Assembly: GCA_914767715.1 (NCBI GenBank)
Contig: OU612065.1
Location: forward strand, 31,310,001-31,374,000
Reading direction: 5' to 3'
Length of the DNA: 64,000 nt
Origin: Membranipora membranacea
Taxonomy: Eukaryota; Bryozoa; Gymnolaemata; Cheilostomatida; Membraniporidae
The notes beneath the pieces were generated by a model that did not search any database, was not told the DNA's origin, and worked only from the letters and a program-made list of their open reading frames with translations. Positions 21,479-33,312 of the stretch are shown here, one piece after another; position 1 is the first letter of the stretch, and every line of letters starts with the position of its first letter. A program made the translations under genes and the position numbers.

Positions 21479-21656
21479 CTAGAAAACATCAGGATCTTGG
21501 TCTGGTGAATTAATAAATGAGGTGATTAAATCTAGTAATGGGCTGCTTCCTGTAGGACCATCTTGTCGTGCGGGTCCCTGACTCCCGTCATCTCCATCTT
21601 GTTGAAATGCGCCTGGTACCCCAGGATGTCCTTTATTACCATTTGAGCCAGAATCA
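21479..21656 (-). pseudogene. Collagen-like Gly-X-Y fragment
   Basis: The minus strand encodes about twelve Gly-X-Y-like triplets (GSN GNK GHP GVP GAF, then further GDD, GSQ, GPA, GPT) with Gly replaced by Gln and Arg at two positions. A short tail (PLLDLITSF) and a TAG follow at 21479-21481. It looks like a broken exon of a collagen-domain protein. No flanking exons are recognised, so it may have been carried in by an element or left by a lost gene. Confidence 0.5.
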
Positions 21657-21933
21657 CATCATATCAGAACTGGATAGTATGTTTGATGGTGAGTTGAACC
21701 TTAGTTTTATATATCGTTCGTAGTATTCATGTTTGAAACGGATTTCAAAAAGTTGTGTCCATCTTTGTTAGAATCGACCCAATAGACTTATCTTGGGACA
21801 TATCAGCAAAGGTAGATGAGACTAAGAAGCAAATAATAATGAGACGAGGCCTTGTTAACTGGGACATTTAGGAAGAACGCTACCTTTATCCTACCTCAAT
21901 TTATCTTTAGGATCATGCGGAGCAGCAATTAAG

Positions 21934-22380
21934 GTGCTCTACTTGGTGCCTTCTGAGGTATGTAAGCCTGCAGCTATGGAAGACTTTAGTGAGGTTATAA
22001 ATTTGTATCGTGATGACTTGCCGTCACCAGAGGTATTTAAACAGGAATACAAACGTTGGCAGGCCATGTGCAGGAAACTTGAGGAATTGCCTTCAACTCT
22101 TGCATCAGCTATCAAATTATGTGACTCTGACATTTATCCGAATATTTATATCATGCTATCTATCGCCTGCACGTGGCCTGTGACCAGCTTTGAGTGTGAG
22201 CGATCGTTCAGTGGACTCAGGAGGCTTAACACTTACCTTCGTGCTGCACAGAGCTCCGAGAGACTAGACGCTCTCGCCATGATGAGCATCCATCGAAGCA
22301 TGGAAATAGATGTTGAACACATTGTAAATCTATTTGCTCAGCTCCACCCACGGCGAATGGAGTTAAATATTTTGAGCTAA
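21934..22380 (+). pseudogene. hAT transposase, C-terminal remnant
   Basis: Encodes about 148 residues ending at TAA. The segment SIACTWPVTSFECERSFSGL followed by RRLNTYLRAAQSS..LDALAMMSIHR is the hAT C-terminal dimerisation region. The catalytic domain and BED finger are missing upstream, so it is a 5'-truncated or decayed copy. A GC-rich stretch at about 22590-22640 may be part of the element's 3' end. No clear terminal repeat or 8-bp duplication was found. Confidence 0.8.
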
Positions 22381-22925
22381 CTAACATGTTAATAATATAA
22401 TAATAATATAGTAAAACTTACATCCCGATTCAAGGTCACTACTAAAAATTACCACTGATTGGGCCAGCCTGGGCCATTTATTTCATTTTGACTTTAAAAG
22501 TTATAAAAAATACCTCTTATTTTACTGTTACATTTCTATGATTTATACAGCTGAAATCGATTCTGGTGATATGTTAGCTATCCAAAAGCTTCGGCGGCCG
22601 GGGCCCGGACCCCACTGGGGGGCTTACAGCGCACCCCCAGACCCCCAGCTGTATTACTCCGGCACTACGTGCCGTCAGCTCAGGCTCTTCTCGCCTGAGT
22701 GAGATAACATCCCACTTAAAAGAACACCCTCAATGATGACCCAGCTTTGGCACAGTTTTATCAGCAGACCACATCACCCAGTACTCACAGTGACAGTCAG
22801 AGTCACACTTGTGATGTGAGTTGTCCGGAGGAATTACCAGAGACTTGGATTGGATTTTATGTTTTGGAGATTTTGGTTGGGTTGGGTTTTGGTTTGGGGT
22901 GGGATGGGTGGTGGGTGGGAGGTTG
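22381..22925. other. Transposon 3' debris
   Basis: Contains a GC-rich patch (22590-22640, CCGGGGCCCGGACCCC) that contrasts with the AT-rich surroundings, and a G/T-rich simple stretch near 22870-22920. No gene is supported. Confidence 0.5.
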
Positions 22926-23828
22926 GAGCTCGACCTTGATTTTAGTCAGACTCATTAATCCCTGTATGAGATAGAAGGTGGGTTTTTTTTTCAGGCCTAT
23001 AGGTTTGATACTATTGAAGCCAGTGGCGCGCAGTTGGCGAATGTCCCTTTTTGACTCATGCCATGCATGACGATGCGGGCTTTTGGCCAATCGTCACTTA
23101 GACGGAGCAGCGTTGCGTTGAGGCAGCCTCATGGAGACGGACGCAACGCAGCGCTCGTATCACGTGTCGAAGCCACTGCCTGGCAGGCCTGCACTCGGCG
23201 CAAGTGGAACCTCCGAGAATGCAAATGTTATGAAGGCGGCTGCACAATACGACACGCCCACACTCGCCTGATCGTCGATCGGGAGGAGCAGCCGAGGGCT
23301 GTGTTGAAGAGGGCTTGCCAACACAGATTGCCCCTCAGAACGAAACGGTTGGGACATTTTGACTAGCGTTATTTATGGCAAAGTTATCAACAAATTAGTC
23401 GAAGAGAATTGACCTGATGTTTGACACAGTGATAACAATTACTGCCTTCAGTTGACAGTAAGTGCAGGAAAAGGCCTGATAGTAGTTAGTTACAGCTACC
23501 TGGTATATTTCAACCTTCATCTAAAACAAGATTTATGCTCTGTTGTCGCTGCTGTATCAAACTAACATCGCCTCCAATCACAAAAAGGATTTTCGAATCA
23601 TGGGTTAAACAGACTTTATCATCCGAATCTCTTCTCAGCTAGCAGGATAAAGATAACTCAGTAAAAGTCAATAATTGAACAGTAGTTGCTGTAGGAGTTG
23701 TCCTGTTCTACATAAGAAGGGGACAACTCAAGTTATGAATAAAAGTAAAGGCTCTGAGCGTTTCTTTGAGCTGATATTTGAGCATTATCATATTTTCATG
23801 CGACAGAGATTATAAGCTACGTCTCTTG

Positions 23829-23906
23829 CTGTAGGCCACTGCTCACTACTGATTGTGTGACTGATATCTCATGGCTCTAGAGGTGTGCTGAAGGGACAAG
23901 GAGGAA
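23829..23906 (+). pseudogene. Caspase p20 exon relic (set 1)
   Basis: Matches the part of gene A exon 2 around the catalytic His (16325-16400), including GGCTCTAGAGGTGT and AAGGGACAAGGAGG. An in-frame TGA replaces a coding triplet just before the ATCTCATGG segment. Only this short piece of the exon survives. Confidence 0.8.
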
Positions 23907-24581
23907 GTACTACTTGCAACACTATCTCTCCAATAATACCACATAATATATTTGGACACTTATACTCTCAGGCACAAGAAACGAGCAGTTCTTTAAAACA
24001 TGATTATTAGGGTTTATGTGAATGTAACTGTATATTCCACAATGCAAACTTCTAGATTTTCCAGTAATTCCAACTGATAAGAATCATTGTTTGACACGAT
24101 GTCCTGACATGATGAGGTTGAGTTTTTATATTGCTGGAATATAATAAGTCCTACTACACACTGTGGACTATACTAGTTTTGCTCTGTCAGTCACATTCTT
24201 ATATATTTTCAGCTATCAGGTGCCTAAGTGGTCTTTCTGCTGTCTCGAATTGCCATCAGACTGGTGGTATTCTGGTTTCATTTTAAGTTCATTTTAATAA
24301 TCCCCAATGCCTGGTTGATGGACAAAACCTGTCACTTGAGTCATAGCTATTTAAATTAAAAAATAAAGCCAAAATGCAAAGCTTTCTGCAAGAATAGCTG
24401 TCTGCAATATTCCAAAATAAAACTGACCATCCCAAAACTGCCTTTCTATATATATGATACCCATAATGCAATTTGACTACAATCAGTGTGCTCTAAAAAC
24501 TGAGAGGATATTCTGAGCATAAAAGTCTGAATAGTCATGGGACCCTTTTTCTCCAGCAGCTACCCATGATTGCATCCTATT

Positions 24582-24702
24582 GCATATAATGGTTATCAAG
24601 GCTTGTCAGTTGTTATCTACACATGGTGTGCTGCCACCTGCAGATGACAGTGAGTCAGATGCACCGACACCCAGCAGTGTACACGACCCTCATCTGAACA
24701 AA
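24582..24702 (+). pseudogene. Caspase Cys-exon relic (set 1)
   Basis: Matches the start of gene A exon 3, including ATAATGGTTATC and CTACACATGGT, then breaks off just after CATCTGAACAAA. The acceptor AG is lost (GCAT instead of GCAG) and the p10 part is missing. It is a relic of an ANK-caspase gene that stood upstream of gene B. Confidence 0.8.
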
Positions 24703-25023
24703 TATTCATCTACCTTACCAACAGTATTTGCATTCCTTTTGTGTCAAGTTCAAACACACCAGCAAACCTAGGAGATATTGCTGATTATAAATCACAAAAC
24801 AAATAGCTATGCGTAGTAAAACAAGTATAGAACCTGATGTGGCGTACACAGGAACGCTACACGATCAATTCAATTAGTCCAGAAGCCAACCAAAGCTATC
24901 TTTCAGTTCCAAAATATCTCTTTCTGGCTACAATTCGGTTGTTTAGGGTACATGGATCAGCTTAGCAGTGTTCAAAACCACAAAATATTAATATAACTAC
25001 GACCAATTGGCACCGTATAATAA

Positions 25024-25505
25024 TATATAGCCTTAGCCCTCCACTCATAGCGCTTATCTATCAATCACCTGCTCTAGCACACTATTATATTATGATTTAA
25101 GTCTGTCATTAGTATAATAATCTATAGCCTTAGCCCTCCACTCATATGGGCTTATCTATCAATCACCTGCTCTAGCACGCTATTATATTATGATTTAAGG
25201 CTGTCATTAGTATAATAATCTATAGCCTTAGCCCTCCACTCATATGGGCTTATCTATCAATCACCTGCTCTAGCACGCTATTATATTATGATTTAAGGCT
25301 GTCATTAGTATAATAAAATATAGCCTTAGCCCTCCACTCATATGGGCTTATCTATCAATCACCTGCTCTAGCACGCTATTATATTATGATTTACGGCTGT
25401 CATTAGTATAATAATCTATAGCCTTAGCCCTCCACTCATATGGGCTTATATATCAATCACCTGCTCTAGCACGCTATTATATTATGATTTAAGGCTGTCA
25501 TTAGT
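25024..25505. repeat. ~98-bp tandem repeat upstream of gene B, five copies
   Basis: Five copies of a unit running from TATAGCCTTAGCCCTCCACT to TAAGGCTGTCATTAGTATAA. Genes A (about 12913) and C (about 50748) have a single copy at the same place, so the expansion is specific to gene B. It ends about 200 bp before the start codon. Confidence 0.9.
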
Positions 25506-25714
25506 ACACCTCAATAATTTCTATACTTATTATATAGACTAAGGTTGCTACTTAATGCTACTGGGAAATCCCATTTTTATCGATGAGTCATGGATTACAT
25601 CATTTTAGTAATCAAAGCCAGTTAATCTACGTAGTTCATTTTTAGTATAACTGTGGCATAGTCAAGTACTACAAATCCTCACTGACTCTCAAGTGAAACT
25701 ATTCCTCAGTTATA

Positions 25715-26606
25715 ATGGCAGAAGCAGCAGCAGCAGCAGATACCACCCAGTATCCTGTCTGGTTAGGAGAAGATAATCTACTCTACTATGATCAGACTGG
25801 ACTAGAGTATCACCTGATACATGTACTCAACTATGACCATGATGATGTACTAAGAGTAACACAGGAGATAGCTGAGCTTCTGAAGGACCAGCCAGAATTC
25901 TGGTTCAGTGCAGCCAGTATTACCTCAGCTGAGACCCTCAATGTTATCTTTATGTGTATGAGACATGATCAGTTAATGACACTGTTAAGTTCTACAGATA
26001 ATATGAAAGGGTGGACAGCACTGCATAACTGTGTACGCTTTGAAAGAAATCATATAGTGAAGCTGATATTAGACTGTGTAAATGAAGAGGAGCGTTACCA
26101 GCTTCTCAGTATCAAGGATGATACCATGAACGATTGGACACCTCTCCATTTATCATGCTCCTATGGTGACACAGAATCAGTGAGGCTGATAATGGACAGT
26201 GTTAATCAGGATATGAGATACTCTCTACTACAGATGACAGATTGGGCTGATTATAATCCACTACACTGTGCAGCAATTGAAGGTCCTACTGATATGCTGA
26301 AGATAATAAATAACTCTGTAACAGAGCAGCAGTGGATTAATCTTCTACAGATGAAGGACAATGGAGGATATACAGTTCTACACAGAGCAGCATTATTGGG
26401 TAATAATCAAATAATGATAACAATAAGAGATACTGTAACTAATGATGAGTTGCTGCAGTTACTCTCTACTCCTCTACCAGAGTTTGATCCTGAATATGAT
26501 TGTGATGATGAAGTTGAAGATGACTACCGACAAACTGCCAGATGGCTCGATGATTTGAAAACCACCGCAAAGATACACAAGGCTCTAAGTGAAACTGACC
26601 AACAAG
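25715..26606 (+). CDS. ANK-caspase B, exon 1 (ankyrin-like module)
   Basis: Encodes residues 1-297 from ATG 25715 to a phase-1 donor. It has the same arrangement as gene A: a conserved N-terminus with PVWLGEDNLLYYDQTGLEYH, then about four ankyrin-like repeats (WTALHNC, WTPLHLSCSYGDT, NPLHCAAIEGPT, TVLHRAALLGN), then an acidic linker. It differs from A by a run of alanine codons (GCAGCAGCAGCAGCA) after the start and by several repeat-surface residues. Spliced with 27239-27663 and 28026-28409 it gives about 566 residues with no stop or frameshift. Confidence 0.9.
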
Positions 26607-27238
26607 GTAAATTTTGACTCTTATTTATTTCTAGGATACACAGCGATTTGTTGATACTGTCAAGGTACTGACTACAATTGATTACTATAAGGTATGCAAA
26701 CAATTTTCTAGATGAAGGCAGACATTATTTTATTGTTTATGTGGCTGGTATAGGCCAATTTTGACCGAAACACTGAGATGCCAAATTAAATTTATAATCG
26801 ATGTCAAACCTATTTGGAATAAGAAAGTTTGAGTCAAAGCCAGTCTAATTGTAACTCCTTGGTTGAGTAAGTACTAAAATTATACCTTAGAGATTTTATA
26901 AGGTGGAAACCTAAACATTGTTTTCAACCTATTCTAACCAAATTGCATTTAGCTTAACCTTTTTTCATTACAACACTAAAGCGTAACACTTGTTAGAATT
27001 GAGCAAATTATAGTTATCTAACATAAGAAAAAAAAATTTGTCGAGAGCTACAGCTACATTGGTGCTGCCTATGCTGCCAGCAGCAGGCTTTCAGGGTCCC
27101 CTAGATCGATCCAGCCCGCAAGGTGATGCACAACCAGATTTAGAGTCCAGCCATTTTTCCATGTGAGCATAATAGTTTTGTTCACTACCTTGAATACGCA
27201 AGCGATATATTTTTTCCTGTTTCAATTACTCATTACAG

Positions 27239-27663
27239 GTAAACAAATTCTGATAAAAGAGCTTGTAAAAAATGTACCACTCACAGTTACTCAGATATTG
27301 AAGTTGTCTCCTCACAGCTCAAACTACATCATACCACACAGACAGGAGAACTGTAAGAGATATGGTCTGATTCTCTACAGCACACTCCACAGACCAGGAG
27401 CAGAAGAAGAAGCTGCAAATCTGGAGCAGTCTCTGCAGACAGCTGGCTGTGACGTCTCTAAGCTTGAGTGGTACGATGCTGGTGAGCTCCACAACATGAT
27501 TGAGAGTGTGTTGACTAGTATGATCGCTGACTGCTCACTGCTGATTGTATGTCTGATGGCACATGGTAGCAGAGGGGCTATAAAAGGAGGTTCTGGAAAA
27601 GGGATACCAGTCAATGATGTCCTTCATCAACTAAGCTTCACTCTTCCTAAAGACTTACCACTG
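27239..27663 (+). CDS. ANK-caspase B, exon 2 (p20, catalytic His)
   Basis: A 425-base exon after acceptor CATTACAG, ending CTG|GTGAGA (phase 0). RYGLILYSTLH starts the p20 fold and LLIVCLMAHGSRG carries the expected catalytic His406. Gene A has SHG at this place, the form usual in caspases, and B has AHG. The exon and its flanking introns are nearly identical to those of gene C (55071-55495), which reflects the recent duplication. Confidence 0.9.
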
Positions 27664-28025
27664 GTGAGAGATTGATAAAATAATCAGACTCAATCTTGCT
27701 ACAAACCTTGAGTATCAGCAAATGGGGCAATTCAATCTTCTTGAATTTATCTGAATATTTCTTCGACTTTTTAGGATAAATTGCATTATGGGAACTTTCC
27801 TACGCGCCCTACTTGGTGTAAATACTATTAAGAAAGCAACACACCTTTCTATAGTTCAGAGAATTGTCACTGCCTAGTTGGCTATGTTTCTTCTTATGTT
27901 AGGGATGCTATCTGCCATATCTTTAAAGATTTCCACATTGGTGATTGAGACAATTATTGTTGATTGTTCAGTAACCCTGATCGCATTTGAGTTTATAGAT
28001 ATGTACTATCATTAATATTATCCAG

Positions 28026-28409
28026 GTTGTGCTGCTTCAGGCATGCCAAGTAGCAGATGGGCCGTCTTCAATGAATTCTTCAGTCACTCCATCAGATCCA
28101 GCACCAACACAGCTGTCAGATCCTCAGAAGGATCAGCATATAACACTCACCAGACCACACACAGTGCTACTTCTAGCTTCAGTAAGAGGAGGCCTGGCTT
28201 ATAGGGGAGTGTTCACTGGTGCCATTGCTGATGAGTTCAGAACAGCCGATGGTAAAAAAGACATCTACATGATGTTTAACGCAGCCGTCGCTTCAATGGA
28301 GATCGCGTATCCAGAATGCACTACACAGAAACCTGAACTACGGAGTGTCACAACGAAGATGCTTGTTTTCCCTCCAGCTCCCCCGACTGCTAGCCAGCCA
28401 AGTATATAG
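28026..28409 (+). CDS. ANK-caspase B, exon 3 (catalytic Cys and p10)
   Basis: Starts in phase 0 after TATCCAG and ends at TAG. VVLLQACQV places the expected catalytic Cys446; as in gene A the motif ends in Val rather than Gly. The linker (SVTPSDPAPTQLSDPQKDQH) has Asp residues that could be processing sites. The p10-like part contains LLLASVRGGLAYRG and IADEFRTADGKKDIYMMF. The product ends in a short Pro- and Ser-rich tail. Confidence 0.88.
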   Translation, partial: VVLLQACQVADGPSSMNSSVTPSDPAPTQLSDPQKDQHITLTRPHTVLLLASVRGGLAYRGVFTGAIADEFRTADGKKDIYMMFNAAVASMEIAYPECTTQKPELRSVTTKMLVFPPAPPTASQPSI

Positions 28410-29135
28410 TTAGATAAGCAAGAGCTTGTGAATGGTTTGAGTTGCCTTCTACTGATACGTGAAAGGTTTGACTTTGTTGGTCAGCATTGACATCAACATG
28501 ATTCGACAGTAGAAGAGACACCATCTCCTACAATAAACTGCCCGGACAAATAGAAGTTCCACAGTCCTTGTACTATAGCTGAAGGACTAAAGTTTTTCAG
28601 ATCGAATCCATAACTTTACTGTCTCTTATTTACAGACACTTTCACCTGATCAGATAAAAATACACAACGTAAACAATCAAGAGAGTGGTATCAGGATAGT
28701 ATATTATGTTCATTTCTTTCGATAATTACTCAGCAGGTTAGTTGTTATCTTTCATATCTTATTACTAACAGTCTATGGCTTCCATTTGTCTTCTTTAATT
28801 GTATTTCAATTTTTTTGCTTGCTCTGGCACATTTGGAAGAACATCATTTCAATGATGAATAATGTTGTAAATAAAGGTTAAAATTACTCTCATTTAATTG
28901 GAGATAACATTATCCATTTCAATGTTTTGTATGAAAGATAACTTGGTGATCAACGTTTAATTGAAACCATAATACTAAATAAATACAGGTAATAATACAT
29001 ACAATATTGTATTATATATTACAACTGTTGCTAGGATAATGAGAAGATATTGATATGCGATGAATTGACCATTTACAGAAACATATTTGTACTACCAGCT
29101 CAAGTCCCCAATCAGCTTTGAATAAACAGTCACAT
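28410..29135. other. 3' flank of gene B
   Basis: AT-rich sequence collinear with 56242-56966. AATAAA-like signals occur near 28875 and 28979. No gene is seen. Confidence 0.6.
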
Positions 29136-29268
29136 AACCACGTTGAAATTAAATCACACTAGGGCCTGCTGAAAGTCGAGAAACTTTGTACGAAACATTA
29201 ATTTCGTGTTTCGTACAAAGTTTCTTGACTTTCAGCAGGCCCTAGTGTTATTTAATTTCAACGTGGTT
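29136..29268. repeat. Hairpin with ~60-bp arms
   Basis: The arms run from AACCACGTTGAAATTAAAT to its complement around a short loop near 29200. Copy 2 of the duplication (about 56970-57034) keeps only the left arm, so an arm was gained here or lost there. No protein coding. Confidence 0.88.
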
Positions 29269-29343
29269 GATTTTCCAAGCATGTCAGAAGACATTTTAAT
29301 GATGAAGCAAATGAGCGATTGCCCTTTATTGACCGTGCAGAAT

Positions 29344-29735
29344 AACCCCCCCATCCCCCACATGCAGCACCATAGCACTTGATCTAAGATCAGACTCAGC
29401 CTAAATTTGTTCACAGATGGTATTGTGGCCAACAAAAGATCAAAGTACAGCCAGTCTTCATGTTTGTCACTATGTTATGTTTTGAATTCCGTGAACAGGA
29501 AGTGCTAGAAATGACCTGAGAATGGTTGATTTAACTATACCCCCCCATCCCCCACATGCAGCACCTTAGCACTTGATCTAAGATCAGACTCAGCCTAAAT
29601 TTGTTCACAGATGATATTGTGGCCAACAAAGTATCAAAGTACAGTCAGTCTTCATGTTTGTCACTATGTTATGTTTTGCATTCCAGAACAAGAAGTACAA
29701 GAAATGACCTGAGAATGGTTGATTTAATCTACCTG
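29344..29735. repeat. ~193-bp direct repeat, two copies
   Basis: Both units start at CCCCCCATCCCCCACATGCAG and run to CCTGAGAATGGTTGATTTAA. Copy 2 of the duplication (about 57100-57215) has only one shortened unit. Confidence 0.85.
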
Positions 29736-30572
29736 CTACATCTGTGGAACTGATGTCCAATACATACTGTAGCTTCCGTTATGAAAAAATGACTTCTCTG
29801 TGATAAACACTATCTGGATAGACTGTAGATTATGTACAAAAGAAAGTATTCTTGTTCTTGCCCCTGGCCCTAACTATGAATACGGCATACAAGTACCGAT
29901 GGAGCCAATAATTGGAGCTTGTGTTTACAATTTCACCATTAGGCCTACACTTGAGCCTGCTATCTGAATCATTATTGCAATGCGATGCTCCAAAATAAAA
30001 AAATGGATTATGGTACATTTAAATCTATTGTGATTATGCAAATGTTTTAACGTGTGCCAAAAAATAAGCAAAAAAAATGTCTGAAGAACCCAAAGCGAAG
30101 AAAATGAAAGTTGAGGAAGATCTTGTCGCAGTAGAAGTTGGCGCCAAAGATGTTGAAACCTTAGAACGAGATCTGATAAAGAAAAATTTCATGGATATGC
30201 CACAGGATTTCTATGACTTCTGGGACAAGATACATGAAATCAATCCTGAAAATCCATCAGATGTGCTCAAGCCCTTTGAATTGTGGTAAGCAGAACATGT
30301 TGTCTTGTACTACATTTCATCCTAGTGCAGGGTTCCGATCTTAGCTTGTCTGGACAAGCTATGATCGGTTGGGGGGGGGGACTCAGCTTGTCAAGACAGG
30401 CTAGGTTCCGTTATAAGTGTTTTATCAAAAGTCCTAGAAAATATTACGGCATAGGCATAAATAATCTGTTCTGATCCATTTAATTTGTTGCATCGATTTA
30501 TCTGTTAAAGAGGCAGTCCCTTACACTTGCCTACTGACATATTTAGACCCAGGTGTGACAGTAGACCAGAGG

Positions 30573-30655
30573 TATAATGTAGATTTGCTACATGACTTGT
30601 ATGATTTCTGGAATATGTCGCATGACCTGAATATTAATGATGGGCCAATCTGGGG
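30573..30655 (+). pseudogene. HPF1 exon-1-like duplicate piece
   Basis: Encodes NVDLLHDLYDFWNMSHDLNI, which parallels the exon-1 block DMPQDFYDFWDKIHEINPEN (YDFW, then H, then N at matching spacings). It lies in intron 1 and is shared by both copies (second at about 58037-58120). Likely an old internal exon duplication. A chance resemblance is not excluded. Confidence 0.4.
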
Positions 30656-31935
30656 GAGAATATCCTATTGATTTGAATTATCAATTGCCAACAGAAGCAT
30701 ACCCCTTGGTAAATCAGTCCTAAGCATAGTTAACAGTTTTCTGAGATCAATTCTTGATAAGAAAGCAATTGATGCAACTCATCAGGGCAAATTATCATTA
30801 GGTACCAAGTACTGAAAACCTCAAAACTTTCAGGGATCATTTAAGAGAAAACTTCAGCTGTGTCCTGATAACCATGACAGAAAGAAAAGTTGATAATATT
30901 CGAAGCTGAACCTGGAGTAAGTCTCATCGCATCTTCCAAATTATCCTTTCTTCCATGGTCCATTTATTAGTCAGTTTATGTTTTGGGAGTGGTAACAAAG
31001 AAAAGGTTGACTCACACCGTGGTTGTTATTTTTTACTCTTTGCTGCAAAATAATCTTTAACCATCGATCAATTTCTCTCTCTCAATTCAGGTACACAGAA
31101 AATCTCAAAGTACCACATAGGATATTATAGAGACTCACCCTCCTGTATTTTTCACTGGTAATGATGGCACAGAGTGTAAGCTGACTGTCATCAGTGATAA
31201 TATCCTTGCTGCTGTATTCCATAATCTTCAACACCATCGGCACAAGAATAAAGGGAAAAATGTGGGTTTACTGGTCAAATACTTGATCAACTTAGCTTGC
31301 AATGATAGTGTTAAACTAAGTTATGCAAGGAAAGTTAGTGGTTTCATTTCTCATTGAGCGATGTAAGACAACTTCTATCCTTTGTTGATTTTGCCACAGA
31401 TGAGAAAATCAACCAACACTGTCAATTTTAACTGTAGATAGATTTTCAGACAGGCAGAGATTTTTGAAAGAATGTGGGGTTTATTCCAACTTGCCATATG
31501 AGTATATCTTGCCGTTGCTATATCATTGTAACACATTTGTATAATGTAAAATGAGCAGAGTCCCATCCATATTACAAATTATAATCCATCATTCCATTTC
31601 AACCAGTTGAGAGAAAAACTAGAAGCCGTAATGAAAGAGAAGGGATACAAATCTGGAAGAAACACAAAAGAAATGAAAGTCAGATCAAAGATTTAAGATT
31701 GTCAGTAGAGGTTGTCACAGCGCAGGTAAACAAAATCCTTAGAGTCTGTGATAGTTGGTAACTCACCTCCACATGTGAATTTGACTTTCACAATTCTGCT
31801 CACCGTAAAACCTTGTATTATAGTCACAAGACTTATATAAGTGAAGGTGACTTATAAAGTGATACATCTAGACGCGACTTATGTCTGAATTATATTTTCC
31901 TTTTTGTTGGCCATATAAAGTGGCTTGTAACCTTA

Positions 31936-32868
31936 ATGATTGTTCACAGTGGTTATTGTCTCATCACAAACAAACTTCTTCACAAATTACAATGCGGATT
32001 TAGAGAAGGTTATTCCTGTGTTGATTCCCTACACAAACTCATTTCTGACTGTTTGTCAGCAAGATCAGATGGTCACTTTGTTGCTATGATGTTTTTGGAT
32101 TTCAAAAAATCTTTTGACTGCATCGACCATAAAATTCTTCTGAAGAAATTGACAATGTACGGTATAACGGGCAAACTGCACTCTCTCATAAAATCTTTCC
32201 TAACAGATAGGACACAATTCGTAGCTATACAACAAGGTGCAAAAAGTTCAAAAATTCTTCCACTAGACATTGGTGTCCCCCAAGGCTCAATTCTGGCACC
32301 AAGGTTATTCCTCATATACGTCAATGATCTTTTATCCTACACATTGCATTCCAAGGCATTCGCCTACGCTGATGATACAGTTTTCGTATCAAAATCTGAC
32401 CACTTTGATACACTTAATGATTTATGTGATACTGATCTACACTTGATAGAATGTTGGTGTAGGAATAATAGGATGTTGTTAAACATAAAAAAATTTCACT
32501 ATATGCTTGTACAACCCTCTCATAGAGCCACATCTTTAGATTTAGATCTAAAAATTAACCATAAAAGATTAAACAGAAATGCTAATACCAAACTCCTTGG
32601 TTTTACTTTGAATGACTCATTGACATGGGACGATCATGTAGACCAGATTTGCACCAAAATAAACAAAAGTTTGGCATTATTCCAGAAATGCAGGTCATTC
32701 CTAGATAGTAAATCATCTCGTAACTTTTATTTCCAGTATGTCTTTTGTCATATGATATATGGCATCCGCATATATGGCAACCTATCACCACAATATATTC
32801 TTGAAAGAATATACTTGCTCCAAAAGAGGGCTTTCCGCCTAATAGCAAATGTCAACCACCTATCATAA
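31936..32868 (+). pseudogene. LINE reverse transcriptase fragment
   Basis: The longest surviving frame of the truncated LINE, about 300 residues. It has RT motifs in order, with AFAYADD at about residue 143 and a thumb-like C-terminal region (KLLGFTLNDSLTWDDHVDQI). No start codon of its own is expected because the 5' part is missing. Confidence 0.85.
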
Positions 32869-33312
32869 CCATATCATCTAATACATACAAGAGATTTACA
32901 TACATCTCTTGGTCTGATTCCTGTTCCTCTCCTTGCTGGTCATTTCACCTGTATTTTTGGTTTTCAAATTTTGCATTTGATTGCACCTGACTTTCTTTTG
33001 GAAGGCTTTATTCCAGCTAGCTCTAAGACCTTTTTTAGAGACAAATACCTATTACATTATCACACTGATCGATTAAGACAAAAAATCACTACAACTTTTA
33101 ACTCTTTACCAATTCAGATACGCTCAGCAACCAAACTTACTCATTTTAAAACAACAACTATTAAAGCACTTTATATCCTATTAATTCTTGTTACTTGAGT
33201 ATATTTTCTTTTTCTTTCCGCTTAAGTTTTTTTTTTTTTGTTCTGTCACTGCATGAAAAACATTCCTAAAGATGATGTAGAATGACAATAAAAGTATATA
33301 TAAAGTATATAT
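31958..33312 (+). mobile_element. 5'-truncated LINE (reverse transcriptase)
   Basis: Absent from the matching site in copy 2 (near 59736), so it inserted after the duplication or was lost there. It encodes the RT palm and thumb: LQCGFREGYS, FLDFKKSFDCIDHKILLKKL, GVPQGSILAPRLF and AYADDTVF (catalytic YADD). The main frame ends at 32868 and the rest of the C-terminus continues in another frame to about 33198, so it is inactive. The endonuclease is missing. The 3' end is a short AT-rich repeat. The motifs fit the CR1/Jockey-like group. Confidence 0.88.
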
